DNA of 64,000 bases from Branchiostoma floridae (taxonomy: Eukaryota; Chordata; Leptocardii; Amphioxiformes; Branchiostomatidae), in assembly GCF_000003815.2 (NCBI RefSeq), contig NC_049983.1, positions 9,155,470 through 9,219,469 on the forward strand. Direction: 5' to 3'. Position 1 is the first letter of the stretch, and every line of letters starts with the position of its first letter. Made by a program: the position numbers and the translations under genes. Of the stretch, positions 22,098 to 36,100 are shown one piece after another. The notes under the pieces are model-generated. The model made no database searches and had not been told where the DNA came from. It worked only from the letters and a program-made list of their open reading frames with translations.

Positions 22098-22581
22098 CAG
22101 CCTTGTCAAAACAAGGCGGCAGGCGGCGATTTTAGCCGCCTACTTACATTTTTCCAGCCGGCTACTTTGGGGTAGTATTTAAAAAAATAAAAGTTTAAGT
22201 CCAGTGCTCCCCGTTAAAAAATCCCCCAGCAATTTGTTTTGATAAACCTCTGGCAGTTTTCTGATAGTTAGCCCCCGGTTAGGGGTCATAGCGGGGAACC
22301 TATGCCAAATTTTTTTTTTAAGTCAGGATTTTTTGTCAATTCAAAGTTAAAAGATAACAATAAAAGTTACCCAAAAAACACCCCCAAACCATATTTAGGG
22401 GTCTAAATTTTAAAATTTTCCCAGGGGGAGGCCACCCAGACCCCCCCCTGTGGGACGGGGGGACACCCCCTCCCGTACCTACCCCCCGCTCGCCACTTCA
22501 TGGCTCGCCGCAAGCCGCTACGCGCTTTACCTGCTACTTTCATATATTAGCCCCCTACTCTAAAAGTTTGTGACAAGGCTG
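22098..22581. mobile_element. Inverted-repeat element with short target duplication
   Basis: Termini CAGCCTTGTCA and TGACAAGGCTG are complementary, and AGAAA lies on both sides (22093-22097 and 22582-22586). The interior is G/C-skewed with a GGCGGC/GCCGCC stem near 22120 and poly-C/G tracts near 22440. No coding content. Class uncertain because the visible duplication is only five bases. Confidence 0.5.
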
Positions 22582-24150
22582 AGAAAGCTAGCCTAGTAGT
22601 TGTCGGGTTGAATTATGATAACTCAAAATCCTTTTATTCATTGTTTATATGGTTCGACAATAGTACAGATAGGAAACAGGAAAACATATATCAGACATAC
22701 AAGTGTTCAGTACAGGGGTGGCGGTCCACTGTTCTAAAACTTTGAAGTCAGCAACAGAAAAGGTATCACTATTTATTTTAATGTGTAGATCCGATGTGTT
22801 CATTCACAGTACTGTGTACAACTCTGTCCTGTTATCTCGTACACACAGAACATCCTGTTTTGGTTTGATGATCCAAAATATTTTCTATCGTCACAGCATG
22901 CAACATTACAGCAAGTTGTTTTGGTCGGTAAATTTTGCTTCCCATGCTAAAATGTCAAGTTTATGTACAGCAACCAGGAATATATTTACCCTTACTGAGT
23001 TGAAACCCTACCGATAAATCAATGAAATTTCAAAGACAATAGCTAGGCAATGCAGGGTAAAAGAAGAAATGTAGTCTACTCTTAACTGCAGGTACATAAT
23101 AATAGATCTAGAGTTTAGACCACAAAACAGAGTGCTACTTCTGTCTGTAAAGATGGAAGGATACCCACTACTGCAACTTCTAAACCACAGCACACAATAC
23201 AATGATACTGATATACTAAACAGGTTTACTAGATTTGTGGTTAAATCCTTAAATCTCCACTTACAAAGACTGCAACAATTATGCATGCAAAATTAAAATG
23301 TTACAGGTGGTATTGTGGTAGTCTTGTGGTTAGAAATTCAAAGGTTCTCTAACAGGTCACAATCATGAATGTTGTACCTTTGGGAAAGACACAGACATTT
23401 ACTTCCTCGCTGGACCCAGGACAAAGTTGAATACTGTAAATCGTATTAATTTTTAAAATTACATTACATCAAAATTTTAGCAACATTAGCAGTCACTATT
23501 AAACTGCTAGAATTTTATCCTCGCAATTATTTGATCACTCTGAGGCCAGCTAGAAAAAATGTTCTCACCGCAAAAATTAAAATCATACCCTATTCCTTAC
23601 TCCAATTACTGAACATTGATTTAAATGGACTTTCGGTAAATGGCTATGGTTAGCAACATTATTGACACTTATTTGTTAAAAACCACACCTCAAGCATGTT
23701 AAAAAACCCACCTCAAGAGTATGGGCCAGTAAACTGCCAGTCTTATCTTATAATGTTCTGCTTAAACACACAAAATTTATTTCCCTCTTTCAACCTCCAT
23801 GCATCTATCTATTGGATTTCCCAACAGTTTAATAGCTCCGAAATTGAGTAGTTTTTCAAGTTGGCCCAGTCTACACAAAGCACATAAAATGTGGTATTTT
23901 CTGCGGTTAACCGGCTATCCGATCATTTTGCATTTCCAATCTAATATTTCCCCCCGAAAAATATTCCGTAAAAAAAATATTATTTACAAAATTTGACCAT
24001 CGGAAGTTGTGTTGAACCCGAACTGTTGGCGGGTCCCCACCCCAGCACTATAAAAACACCCAGGCCAGGTTTGGCGCGTGAGACTATTTCATACCACTGA
24101 TCAAATAGCAAACAACGCGATAACCACAAGGCCATTGTCGTCAAGTCGTG
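22582..24150. other. NR2C 5' intron, mostly unique sequence with SINE remnant
   Basis: No gene recognised. A degenerate tRNA-like SINE copy is visible around 23305-23440 (GTGGTTAGAAATTC, then CTTTGGGAAAGACAC). A TATAAAA motif occurs at 24049 on the plus strand but nothing downstream of it looks like a gene. Confidence 0.35.
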
Positions 24151-24199
24151 CTTTTTTTACCCAACAATTTGAGCTATCACGTTAAAAATACAGACATGC

Positions 24200-25256
24200 G
24201 GTGTTAGGATGATGCACGGGGCCTTGACAGGGCCGGAGAGCGGTGATGAGGGGGGCAGGGGACAGAGGACAAGGGGTAAAAGGGTAAAGGGTGGTGCCTC
24301 ATCTCTGGCGTACCGCCCGCACAAGAAATGGCGGGCCTGCAAGCCCGCCGCCCAAAAGCCTCCTGTCTGGAAAATCGAGCCTCCCTGCAACAAAAATCCT
24401 GCCACACATACGTGACCAGGGCGGTAGCATAGGTAGGGACCGCAGTTTTGTACCTAGGGTCCCTTGGAAGGGGAGATTTTTTGCTGTGATTGTGGGATGG
24501 GGCGTGTGTCCAGAATTCAGAATTCAAGATGTCCTCCGAACCATGCACAGAGAAGGCAAGGGTCACTCACCACCCAACAACAACACAAAGGTCATCCGGC
24601 CTAACAACCCAGCTAAACTCAGTCTACCCGCCCAGAACAAAACGCCAGGCTTCCCGATAGAGCTCAAAGATCGGCTGAGGTATGTTCTAGGTGGGGGCAA
24701 CCCTTGGTGAAAATTATTTCAATTTCCTTCTGTGGAAAAATGTGTTTTGCTGACTGCGAAATGCGTCTCGGCGGCGGCGCAGCAGCGCGAAGAAAATGGA
24801 AGCAGACATCGCTTCTTTTCGGAGAGCAATCTCGTACCTTACAGCTCTTTGTTTCCAATGTGCGTCACGCTACGGGCAAAGAGATACATGAACTACCATA
24901 TTTTGGTGATTTTAGGTTAAAACAGTTCACTTACCTGCAGAAAATGGGTGAAAAATGGGCAGAAGAAATAAGCACGCAGTCCAGCGGGTCAGAGTTCGTG
25001 ACCTGGCGTTTTTCCTGCTTGTCACGTGGTGAAGGCACGCTTTTCTCTGATTGGTCAGACATGACGTCGCAGCATCAACTCGAGCTCTGATTGGCTAGAC
25101 TTAATTAGATCTCGCAATTTCTCGCTGAAAAGCGTCTCGCGTTTCGCGAGATTTAGCTCCTCTGTCTTCTTTCCTCATCTATCCAGGTGTGCAGTTCCCA
25201 TCTACCTGGCTATTGTTCTCAGACTGGGCCTAAAGTCTGCATGCAACTATAAACAG
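24200..25256. promoter_or_regulatory. Bidirectional promoter region of NR2C (-) and EOGT (+)
   Basis: GC- and CpG-rich stretch between the two divergent genes. Core elements cluster at 25020-25155: E-box CACGTG at 25023, inverted CCAAT (ATTGG) at 25050 and 25090, CRE-like TGACGTC at 25062, and the palindrome TCTCGCGTTTCGCGAGA at 25135-25151. On the minus strand CTGCAG/GTAAGTG puts a strong donor of the NR2C noncoding exon at 24935. On the plus strand AAACAG/GTGAGG gives a donor for the EOGT noncoding exon at 25256. Start sites are inferred, not mapped. Confidence 0.65.
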
Positions 25257-26936
25257 GTGAGGGATGGATTGCACTGTTATGCACATTCACTTTCCATTGT
25301 TTTTATAAAAAAGAAGCATTGCAATGATTAGAATGGAAATCACAGATAAAACTTTTGTTGTTTTGCAATCCTTTACAATATTGTTATAATTACTTGCTTT
25401 GTAACTAAGAGATTTCTTTATGCACAATGACAGATCTTCTGAAATAGATTGAGAATCATAAATAGAGCAAGAGTGGAAACTATTTGGAGCTGACGTCTGT
25501 GTTGCATTTAATTTTCTATGCCAACATATGTTTCAATTCAAACTTTGCTATTGGAATGTCTCTGACCAAGGAGGTTCTCTCTTTAAGTTTACATTTCTTG
25601 CTTAGTGATAGCTTTAGATCCATTGATCTTATGAGAGTGACATGTTTGTTGTATTTACCTATTTTCAACCCAGTAAAATCAGCTATCTTTCAATCGTTCA
25701 TGAAGTATGAAAATAGATAAGCTCAGTAACTAATGTTATAGTAAAAGTCTTTTCTAGTGTACTGCTGACGTGTCATACAGTGGTTTAGAGAGGGATTAGC
25801 TGTTTGTAACATATTATCTTTAGCAAGATAAATCTTTCTTACAACTTGTGTTTTCCCTGTAACAAGTTCTAAGGTTAATTATAAAGATCAAGCATTTCAA
25901 GACAGAAAAGGTGTCATATATTAATTAGATATACTCAAGGCAGAGACTCTAGTAGTATCTGGAGTGGTGAATGATTATGTTGAACTGACAGTCTCAAAAA
26001 TGTTTTATGCAAAACTTTAGATTTGATTAGTCTGAGTAACGCAAACTTTAATCGGCTTTTTGTTTTCGTGAATTTTCAAACACGGTAGTTTCAAAGGATT
26101 TAATTTTCACAAAAAGAAGTGGCCTGCTGGAACATTAGTCTGGAAACTGGTTATTTATAGGCTTGGCCTTTTGGAACTCTTAGGTCATACATAATTGTAT
26201 GTCATCAGTGGTACAGAGGGATTCAAGGGATCTCATAGTAGTGAAAAGCCCATAGGCCATTTGTAACTAGTGATTTAGAAATAATCCCCAAGCAGATGTT
26301 GGGTGAAAGATTTTAATGTTTTCTGAAGGTTGGGCTTCTTAAACAGTCTGTCACCCCTCTGTTACTTAGAGAAGCCAGGTCATCAGAACACATTAGGCTA
26401 TATCTGATTAACTTTTATGGGTGACATCAGCACAGTCATTAATTTTCCATCTGGTTTTGAAAAAAAAAGTTACCCTCCAGAGATGCTGAACATGATAGTT
26501 AAAAAAAATTAAGAAACAAAATAGGAAAATATATTGTGTGGTAGTCTTGATTGTACTTGTGACAGTAGAAGTGAATCACTAGTGAGTTGAGCTGCTTCTA
26601 CTGGAAATTCAATAGTAAAGGTTGCACCAATGTGGTAGCCATGACTGTATTTATCAACTTGCTAAGACTACCACTTTGAATACAGAAATAAAAGACTTGT
26701 TGACTGTGATATTTTGTTTTATTGCTTGAATTTTTGTTACAATGTTTTTGATGTCCATTTTGAATATCTTGTTTTTTTTTTTGGTAGAAAATTTTACCCG
26801 TCTTGTTTTTTTCACCCTCTCTCATTAAATTTGGAGTCTGCAGAAGATTATAGTCCATACAATGTACTTGCTGTGGCCTTACAATCTTTCACCCCGATAT
26901 CTGCTTTGAGTCCATCTGGATAACAAGTCCCTCATA

Positions 26937-27103
26937 CAATAGAAGCCAGTTAATTGCACAATGGACTTCTGTTAATTGCACAGAATACCAAAGTCCCGCA
27001 GTGATGCGATTTTATAGCTGGATAACCTTGCTTTGTTCCACCATCCGGATAATTGCACAAAATGTGTTAGTAAATGGGGAGTGCAATTAAGTGGCTTCGA
27101 CTG
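26937..27103. mobile_element. pogo-like MITE (TA target)
   Basis: Termini CAATAGAAGCCAGTTAATTGC and GCAATTAAGTGGCTTCGACTG with TA on both sides. Interior GGATAATTGCAC repeats are typical of pogo/Tigger-type elements. It ends about 70 bases before the EOGT start exon. Confidence 0.75.
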
Positions 27104-27191
27104 TATTGTGAAGAATACAGAGTATTGGCACAACAAAGTGCTAGTATATTGTCTTCTAAAGTGTTGCTTCTTCATGATCAGCTATCTTGAG

Positions 27192-30100
27192 ATGTCCATG
27201 CCAAGTGGAGGTCTGCTGCTGTTAGTGATCATTCTACAAAGTTCACCCCAGGTCACCCAACCACTGCAACATCTCAACTTACCCGAGTCCCATCTCCCGT
27301 ACTTCTTCTCTTCCCATCATGCACTGGCAAGGGCTTGTGAGCAGGATGACGAGTGCCCATATAAGGTAATGATTTTAGTATTTTAACTTTAACATACCTT
27401 TAACATACCATAAGCATTTTTATTTTTCTCCTGAAAAAGTTTTACCAATTGTTATTGGAACTGATGCCATAGAAAGTGACAGGTTTTTAGAATGAATGAA
27501 TTAACTTAGCTCGACACTTGCATGTGGCACAATGTATGGCAACAACTACATGTACTGATCAAGAATACTTTAAGACTAATCTACTCTACACAACAAAATA
27601 TTATAGATATTGTAGGTTATAGATTTCATTAGAGATAATAATTTATATGATATGCATTTATAGGTGAAGTCAGAAATCAACATCGGCATAATATCAAAAG
27701 ATTCAGGAAGAACTGGTATTGACTTCTTTGGAAGAATACAGCAAGCCCCTTGCACATACAAACTTGCATCACCATTAACATGCTGGTAGCATGAGTACCA
27801 TCAGATGGTACCCAGACTACCAGCATGTTGTTTGGGGATCAATCCTAATCCAGTTTCAAGAAACCCAATCAGTGACTAGAGTGCAGTAATTTGTAAAGCT
27901 GAAGGGCTTTTCTGTGACCTTTTCCAGAGGTATACATCAATGAGACTTCATGCAAATTTTTTCCATGTTTTTTTTTTCTTGATTGTTTTTTGAATAAGTA
28001 ATGTATAATTCGTGGAATTATTGTATATATGTATTGTTTCAGGAATACATTGGTAAGAAGGTGTGCTGGGGGTACGAGAAAAACTGCAAGAAGAAAAACA
28101 GGTTTCTCAACCCAACATGTACAATAGCCAACACTGGATGGTGAGATTTTAGATTTCTTTGATGCTCTTTTATAGCTTCTTCATATACAAAATAATTTAC
28201 AATGAAAAACATAGCCAGAGTTGTAACCTTTTCTAATGTTGCGTCTAAACTAATGAAATGAAGACATGATGATTGGTAAAGGTAGTAAAGGCAAACAATT
28301 CCTCCAACAGGGATTGTTGCTATGATATACATTTATAAACTATTTATGCTATTCTGATGTAATTTTCCGTGGCCTTGCTGTGGCGCATTTTTCAACCTTT
28401 GAGGCCTATGTTATGAAAGGAATTCAATTTAGGTCTCCTTGATTCAATCGTTTGCAATCACGTCTCAATGGAAAACGATGGTTTAACATTTGGTATTATA
28501 TATTGCAGAGTCACAGTCTCTTGAAACTTTGTTAAGAGTATATTGATTGCATGTAATTTGTATAACAGATTAATTCTCTTTTCCTATATCAATAGACGGT
28601 ATTGTCTGCACAAATTATTCGGGGCATTGCGTTTGTTTGCAAGCCAGCTCATGGAAGCTATATGGTACTCTCCAAGTATAGGTTAGACTCCGGCTGTTTT
28701 TTTACTTCTTCTAGGCATTTTTATCAGGCTTTCAGTTTTGTACTGTTTTCTTGATGTCTCGCGGCCTATTTAAACCTCTGCCGGCACACGGAACTTGGCC
28801 ACGACACATTAAGAAAACAGTACAAAATAGAAAGCTCAATAATAACGCCTAAAACAAATGTCAAAAACAGCCGGAGCCTAACCTCTGCTTGGAGAGTAGC
28901 TATATGGGTCTTTCTCATCTACAAGTGGATTGAAAAATGTTCGGAAGACCAAAAATCTATTTTCTGTCTGTCTGTCTGTGTGCAGGGGAAAAGCTCATAC
29001 CATTGAGGAGACTGCAGACCTGTTCTGGAAGGAGGCTGACTATGGCTACGTATGGGAGAGACTACAGGAGATGACAGTCATGTGTAAACCACAGCGAGAG
29101 GTAAGCAATAGTCTCTAGTACTCTCTACCATACTGGCTACGCTGGCTAGGCAGAATAATTTGCCAGGGGGGTTTTGCTACCATTGGAGTTGGTCAGCCAT
29201 GCTTCTCTGGCGGGTAAACATGAACCTAAGCGTGGACTGACTCCTCTGGCCAATTTCTCGATTTTTTTCCAAATTCTACGATCCCTGCACCCCCGTAGAA
29301 AGGCCTGGTGGAGGCTTGGTAAGCCACATGTCATTGCAGTTGTTTATGATATGCTAGCAGTGGATTTGATGATAGGGGTGTGGTTTTGAAATTATTTTTG
29401 AAAAAATTTGAATTTGAAATATTGCAGCCATATAGAACTACCAAACATCTCTGGATGTAACAATTGATTTTACGTTTACTCAAATTTTGGACTGCACATA
29501 CAACACCAGTCTCTTTCAAGGAGTGAATCTACAGACTGACAAATAAATGGCGTTGTAGAACCAACAAAATGGATGCCGGTAATTCTTTGTGTTGGAAATT
29601 GCAGTTACAAATCCTTCTTCATAGTGAATTCTATGAACACAGATGGACTTTCAAGCTGTATTGCTGTGTGACACACTCCTAACGTAAAGAATTAGTTAGC
29701 ACTGTCTTAAGCAGACTGTTTCTTCACCATACCCAGGGTGACTCGTCCCTTAGTTGTGTCAAACACACACGATACTGCAGGGCCACAAACATCTACATGG
29801 ACTTTGCTAACCTGGACTCAGACAATAACAGTAACAGGTGTGTACTTTTACACTGTACATGAGACCAATAGTCTGCAAAATATTATCAGCATTTTTGTTT
29901 TATTCTGTGATCAAGGCCATGAAGCTTCCCTACAGTCATTAATCAATTTTGTGGCATTCTTAATGAAAAAATGCCTCAGATTTAAAAAGACTAACAAAAG
30001 ACTACGTAATGAATATGTGGTACATTTTATGCCAAAAAGCAATAATTTTTTGTACAAAGTAATTGCTTTTTGGCATATCTTATTACCTGGATGTCTAACC

Positions 30101-33100
30101 TTCGTCGACGTGTAGTGAATTTTGTTTCTGATATCCCCATATGCATGTGAAGTGTAAATAAAGACCATAACCACTGTTACCTGTGTCATTGATGTTTGTT
30201 AATTACAACTCTTAGGTACAGGGAGAATTTGTTCAATGCTGGCCAAATTGGAGGACACTGCAAACTGTACCCCAGAAGGCTGTCTGCAGAAGGAGACCAC
30301 AAAAGTGCACTGCAGTCTTGGTAGGGAACTTTAAATAGCCCCATGTAGTAAAGAGTGGGTCTGTGTTGTTCATTTATAGAGGATGATATTATGACACATA
30401 CACAAAGTCATGTACTGTCATACCTAAAAGCTCCATGGTCATACCTATTATTATATAAGCTTTGTAACTTGAATGGTTTATGCATGTTGACAAGTTTTAT
30501 TATGCAACCTGCATTCTTCATAACATTACATACATCATAATGAACATCTGTGCTTTGATATTTTTGTGTTTACTTAAATCATAATAATTATGAACTTTAT
30601 TATAATCCAGGTATGCAGAGTTGGAGATGTTTTCGTCGCTGCCTTTCCGGCCGATCCATGATGACAAGTGTGACATTGTGTTGGACAAGCCAACTTACCT
30701 CATGAAACTGGATGCTGGTAGGTAACAATTTGTCTAAATGAAAAAAGGCTTCAAGTGTATTGTTTTGTAAATACCTGTGGTGTTCTGCAGTTTACACAAA
30801 ACAACTGGATTTCTCATGTCAATGAAGGTAACATCCAGGCAGTAAAATATGCAAGATAACATATCACATTATAGAAATGTATCTACCGGTACTGTTGTTG
30901 CTTTGAGTAGTTGTCATTTTGTGTAGCCTGATTTCTTTCTGTGTCTTTGTTCCTTTCTTCCTCAAATGCCATGACCTTTGCAGAAATCATTTTCACCATC
31001 ACAAAGAAGCGAGGAGGAGTCAAATTCACCTGGTAGAATATCCTTCTTTGGCAAGATTGACAATGTATTTGTGCATCTGTAAACTCAATAATTCTTTTAT
31101 GTTGATGTAGGTTAGACATCCAGGTAATAAGATACACCAAAAAAATTCCAAAACCTTATCCAGTTGATTTAGTAAAGACTTTTTTGGTGTACAATAATTG
31201 TTTTGTTGTGACATGTACCCAGTGTTTGTTTTTGTACCATAAAGGTCTTGTTCATTGTAAAAAAAAAAACTACTGTCTGTTTTCAGGTGTGAACATGTAC
31301 CATCATTTCTGTGACTACATCAACTTGTACGCCTCACAGCACATCAATGGGTCTTTCTCTCAGGATGTCAACATCATCATGTGGGACACGGTAGGTTTTC
31401 ATTCTCTATTGTACCCAGGGCTCTAGCCAGCGTCCGTTTTTCCGTCAATTGACGAAAATTTGCTGCGTGTGACGGAAAAATTTTAAAACCAATCCGTCAA
31501 CCTTGACGGACAAAATTCCTTGGTGGAAGCTACAGGCGGCTTGGGGACGCCTTCCACGGCCATAAAAGCCACACACTGTTTGTTTTGCTATTGTTATGAT
31601 TGTTGACAATGTGTGTCGGCGCCCTTTCGCTTAAGATAATCTCATTAAAACCCGTTTTTTAAGGTCTCAGTTCAGTCCTTCTAACTCCTGGAATAGTTGA
31701 TTTTCGCGGTTTTCGCGACGATGGAAATTTGCTGACGGAAAAAAATTTCGAGCTGGCTAAAGCCCTGATTGTACCCCTTTACATGTACTTTTGAACCATG
31801 TAAAACTAACTTCTACTAGGCTGCACATGTTGATGGAAAAATAGTAGAAATTGTCGAAATAGCATACCAAAGGAGCTGGTTAGGAGTTAGTAACTGTTGG
31901 TTACACAGGGAGCCTGTAGGGCTTCTTCTTTCTTCTTCATTTTCTTTGCAGCCCACTAATTGCTATTTGATAGGTGCCAAGTAGTCGTTTATTGCTTTGT
32001 CCGTAAACCATGGTAGACTAACAGGAGAAGAAGGCCCTTTACAGAAAATGTCATGAGGTCACAAATATTCAAAGTTATTGTTTCAAAAGCACCATGAAAA
32101 GGTTTAACGAGCAGCACACACCTAAAAAGTTTCAGAAATTATGTTCCTTTTTGTACACCACATTTTTCTGCAGATTGCTACAATACGAAGATGACAATCA
32201 CAACATAAGTATGAAGTTAGAAATAGGTCTTTCTAAATGACAACTGGCTTCTCTATACACATACCCCATACTGGGTGCTTGTTGGTTTATTGCTTAAATG
32301 ATCTTTAGTGCTAATCTAGTTCTTTTGTTGGAATGATGGGCAGATTACTTTTACCATTTTACAATTCCCTACTGGCTCTCTATGTATGCAGCCAACTTTA
32401 CTTTTGGGATGGCTGCAGTATCTAACAATTCCCTACTGGCTCTCTATGTATGTAGCCAACTGTACTTTTGGGATGGCTGCAGTAGCTCCTTAGCCTTATT
32501 TATCCCCATTTGGCCAATCTCTTGACTATTTTTCCAGAGACATGTTGAACTTGGTAAAGGCTAGTGCAAGACCACATCAGTAGGTTTGATCCACCTACAC
32601 TAGTTGCAGTGCAACTGTTGTACCTCTGTATTTCAGAGTGGACTTGGGTACGGAGATATCTTCAGTGACACCTGGAAGGCCTTCTCAGACTATCCTATCA
32701 TTCACCTGAAGGAGTATGATGGCAAGAAGGTAACTGTAGCTATAACCTGTATATAATATAAAGAAGAAGCCTGCTGTATTCATGCACATTACTGGCATTC
32801 TCTCTCTCTGTACTATGCTGTGGTTTGGATCTTGCTTGACAACCATTGTCTTCTCTGTCATTTTCTCTGTCCAGTTGTGCATCCGTGATGCTGTATTCCC
32901 GTTGCTGCCCCGCATGCAGTATGGCATGTACTACAACATGCCTCTTGTAAGTATTGACCATGTTTCTGTTTTCCGCTCTGTTTAAGTTCCTGTGTGAAAA
33001 TTTGCCCGTCCGGGACTAGTCCGAACGGGCATGAACGGTCAGTTCGAACCATGCAATAGTCCTGGGGTCGGACGGGTTGGTCGGACCGGACGGACGCTCG

Positions 33101-36100
33101 ACCGTTCGCAGAACGGCTCGGACTGCCAAAAAGGGTCCAGATTGGCCGCTTGGACTAGTCCGGACTACGTCCGGGACTGGTCCCGGACGGCATGGTTCGA
33201 ACGCTTTCGCGCGGCGGCCTGGAACGGGCCGTTCGAACGTTTCGAACTGGTACGGCTCCGCCCGGGCCGGACGGCCGAACTGGCGGTTCCCATAGCAACA
33301 AAGCGATCCGAACCGTCTGGGGGCGTGCAGAGCACCGCGGGGCGCCGGTTTGGACGTCTGCGGACTACCGCGAACCACCAATTTACATGGAAACTGTACC
33401 TCCCAAACATCCGTGAAATGCGTAAAATCGAGCTGTTGTGAGGTGGAAATTGCTGCCCAAATAGTACGGACGGTCTGAACCACCGGACTGCCGTTACAAA
33501 ATAGAAAGAATTTGAATGCAATTCATCCCTCTGCCGCCAGCGCTCCTATAGACATAATACACAGTATCATTATGACGGAGGGCTTGACGTTACAGAATGG
33601 CACCAGCCGCAAGACAACCAATGTAACTCACATTGACGTTGGTGCGTGCGGAGTCCCAGGAAGCATTTGATCGCCCGCACAAACCATGTTGCTCCTAAAC
33701 GTTAGTTGGGTTTCTGATGTCTTCAGTCCGACTGAAGTGTGGTTACCAAACATGTGGTGGATACACTATCAAATATATGACATACAGTCAAGTTTATAAT
33801 CGAGAAGATTCATTTGTAAACACCATTGAATGTCCTAATATATTCATACCAACGCTAGGCACGTTATGCACCCAGCGGCGGCGAGGGTTCATTGACCCCA
33901 TTTCATTTAACGTAAACAAGAAGGCGATCCTATGAAGAAGCCGAACATTTTGTTGGTGTGTGTTGAAGTTCATTGTATTTAATTGGTGAAACAAAGTGGT
34001 ATCTAAGTATTAAATGGTAATGCACATCTGTAAATCTAGTGCCACAAAAGCCGAATCTATTTGTCTAAAATAAGACTAGTTTCGATAAAGGTGCTGGCCC
34101 CCATACGTGAATTGAACTCTCCCAATTGAAGCCTCCCGGTCCTTTGAGAAAGCCGCCCGACACGTGCACACGTAGTCTTTGAACTCGTTGTTTGTTGTTT
34201 ATTTTACTTTCCACGTGTTATTAAATTTTTGGCACAGTTTCCATTGAAAGGAATACCACTAAGAATGATGTCGTCATTATACTCGTTTCCTTTGTGTTTC
34301 TTGCCTTTTTCTTCACTTTTTCTTCACGAGCAAAGACGGGAAAATATATACGATCCAGATATCAATTTACGAGCCAGTGGCTAGGCCACACCCACACCGC
34401 GCACAACTTTAGTACGGAGGCGTGCCGCTGTCCATCATTGCGTAGCGACCGACAAAAGCATAATTCTTTCTTTCTTTCTTTCTTTATTGACGATGAGACA
34501 TGTCATTACAAGGGTCTGCCTAGGCAGCTTTGGACTGGTAGCGGCAGAACCTACAAAAATACGGACGAACATACAAAGAAGTCATACAATATAATACAAT
34601 GAAATAATCAATGATTAAAAGGTGTCATGCAACTATACAGATTGATCTATACCATTTGTCAGCTAACTTAAAAGATTGGAGTAGGTGGAAGGTCAGTATA
34701 CTATCATACGGGTTTAATATTAAAATCCTGACAGGAGGTGGCTTCTGCAACGGGCTTTGAACTGTGGGAAAGTGGTGGAGTCGGTGATGTGGTTTGGTAG
34801 GTTGTTCCACAGTCTGGAGGTATATGGAATAAAGCTGTTGCTGTATGTTGTAGTTCTGCAGCGAGGGATATGGAGGTGTGAAGAGTTTCGCAGACGAAGC
34901 TGGGTTTGGGTTTGTCTTGTTTGAGGGATGAGTGGTTGCAGGTGGGGTGGTACAGTGCCGGTAACCAGTTTGTACATGATGACTAGACGGTGATAGTCTC
35001 GCCTAGTTGAGAGCCTGTCCCATCCAAGCTCTTGAAGCACGTCCGAGTAGGGTGTTCTTGGTGCTGCACCTGTAACTAGGCGGCCTGCATGGTACTGTAC
35101 GCGCTCTAGTACTTTGGAGGCGGCTACACTCATGTTGGTGAAGAGGATGGAGGCATATTCCAGCCTAGGTCGCACAAGGGTAAGGTAAGCCAGTTCCAGT
35201 GCTTCCTTGGACAACTTGCCTCGCAACCTCCAGAGGTATCCAAGTACCTTTCTGGCCTTACTGGAAGTATTCTGTGCGTGGTCGTTCCAGCCCAAAGCCT
35301 GGTGTAAGGTGACACCAAGATGCGAGTAGAAGGGAACCTGTTCGATGAGCTGGCCTGAGATGTAGATAGGAGGAAGTACAACTCTGCTTCGTGCAGACTT
35401 GATGCAAATAACCTTGCACTTCCCTGGATGCAGTTCTAGACCCCAGACATCAAACCAGTCAGAAACAAGCTGTAAGTCGGAGTTTGTGGTGCTGGCTACC
35501 TGCTCGGCCGTCGGTCCCGAGTTTGACAAAGACGTGTCATCAGCAAAACTGTTGATGTCCGATGTACAAGGTAAGTCCTTGATGTCGTTTATGTAGACTA
35601 AGAATAACAGCGGGCCAAGGATACTGCCCTGTGGGACGCCCGCGTACGTGTACCTCCAAGACGACGTAGCACCATTAATGACCACACGCTGCTGGCGGCC
35701 TGTGAGGTAGTGATTAAACCAGCTGATGAGTGGTCCACTAACTCCGTAACGCGATAGCTTGTACGTTAATCCATCGTGCCACACAGTATCGAACGCTCTA
35801 CGGACGTCCAGAAAGACGGCGGCCGTACAGAAGACATTGGAGTCATCAATGGACTTGGCCCAGTTGTCAACCAATCGCAGGAGTTGTAGGACTGTCCCAT
35901 CCCCTTTTTTGAAACCAGACTGGTTGACGTTTAACAGATTGTTGACGGTAAGGTAAGAGTACAGGCGGTTGTGAACGACTCTCTCCAACACTTTGGCTAC
36001 GGTGGGCAGAAGTGCGATCGGTCTGTAGTTTGATGGATCAGTCCGATCACCCTTTTTGTATATTGCCGACACGTTTGACTGCTTCCAGTCTTTTGGTATT

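Noticed and set aside
24204-24710. Coding exon in the CpG-rich promoter region
   Set aside because: Open frames on both strands reflect base composition; no family resemblance and both flanking genes begin translation elsewhere.
33016-33521. Several overlapping open frames of 70-155 codons on both strands
   Set aside because: They arise from the GC-rich palindromic composition, overlap in several frames at once, lack any domain and lie in EOGT intron 9.
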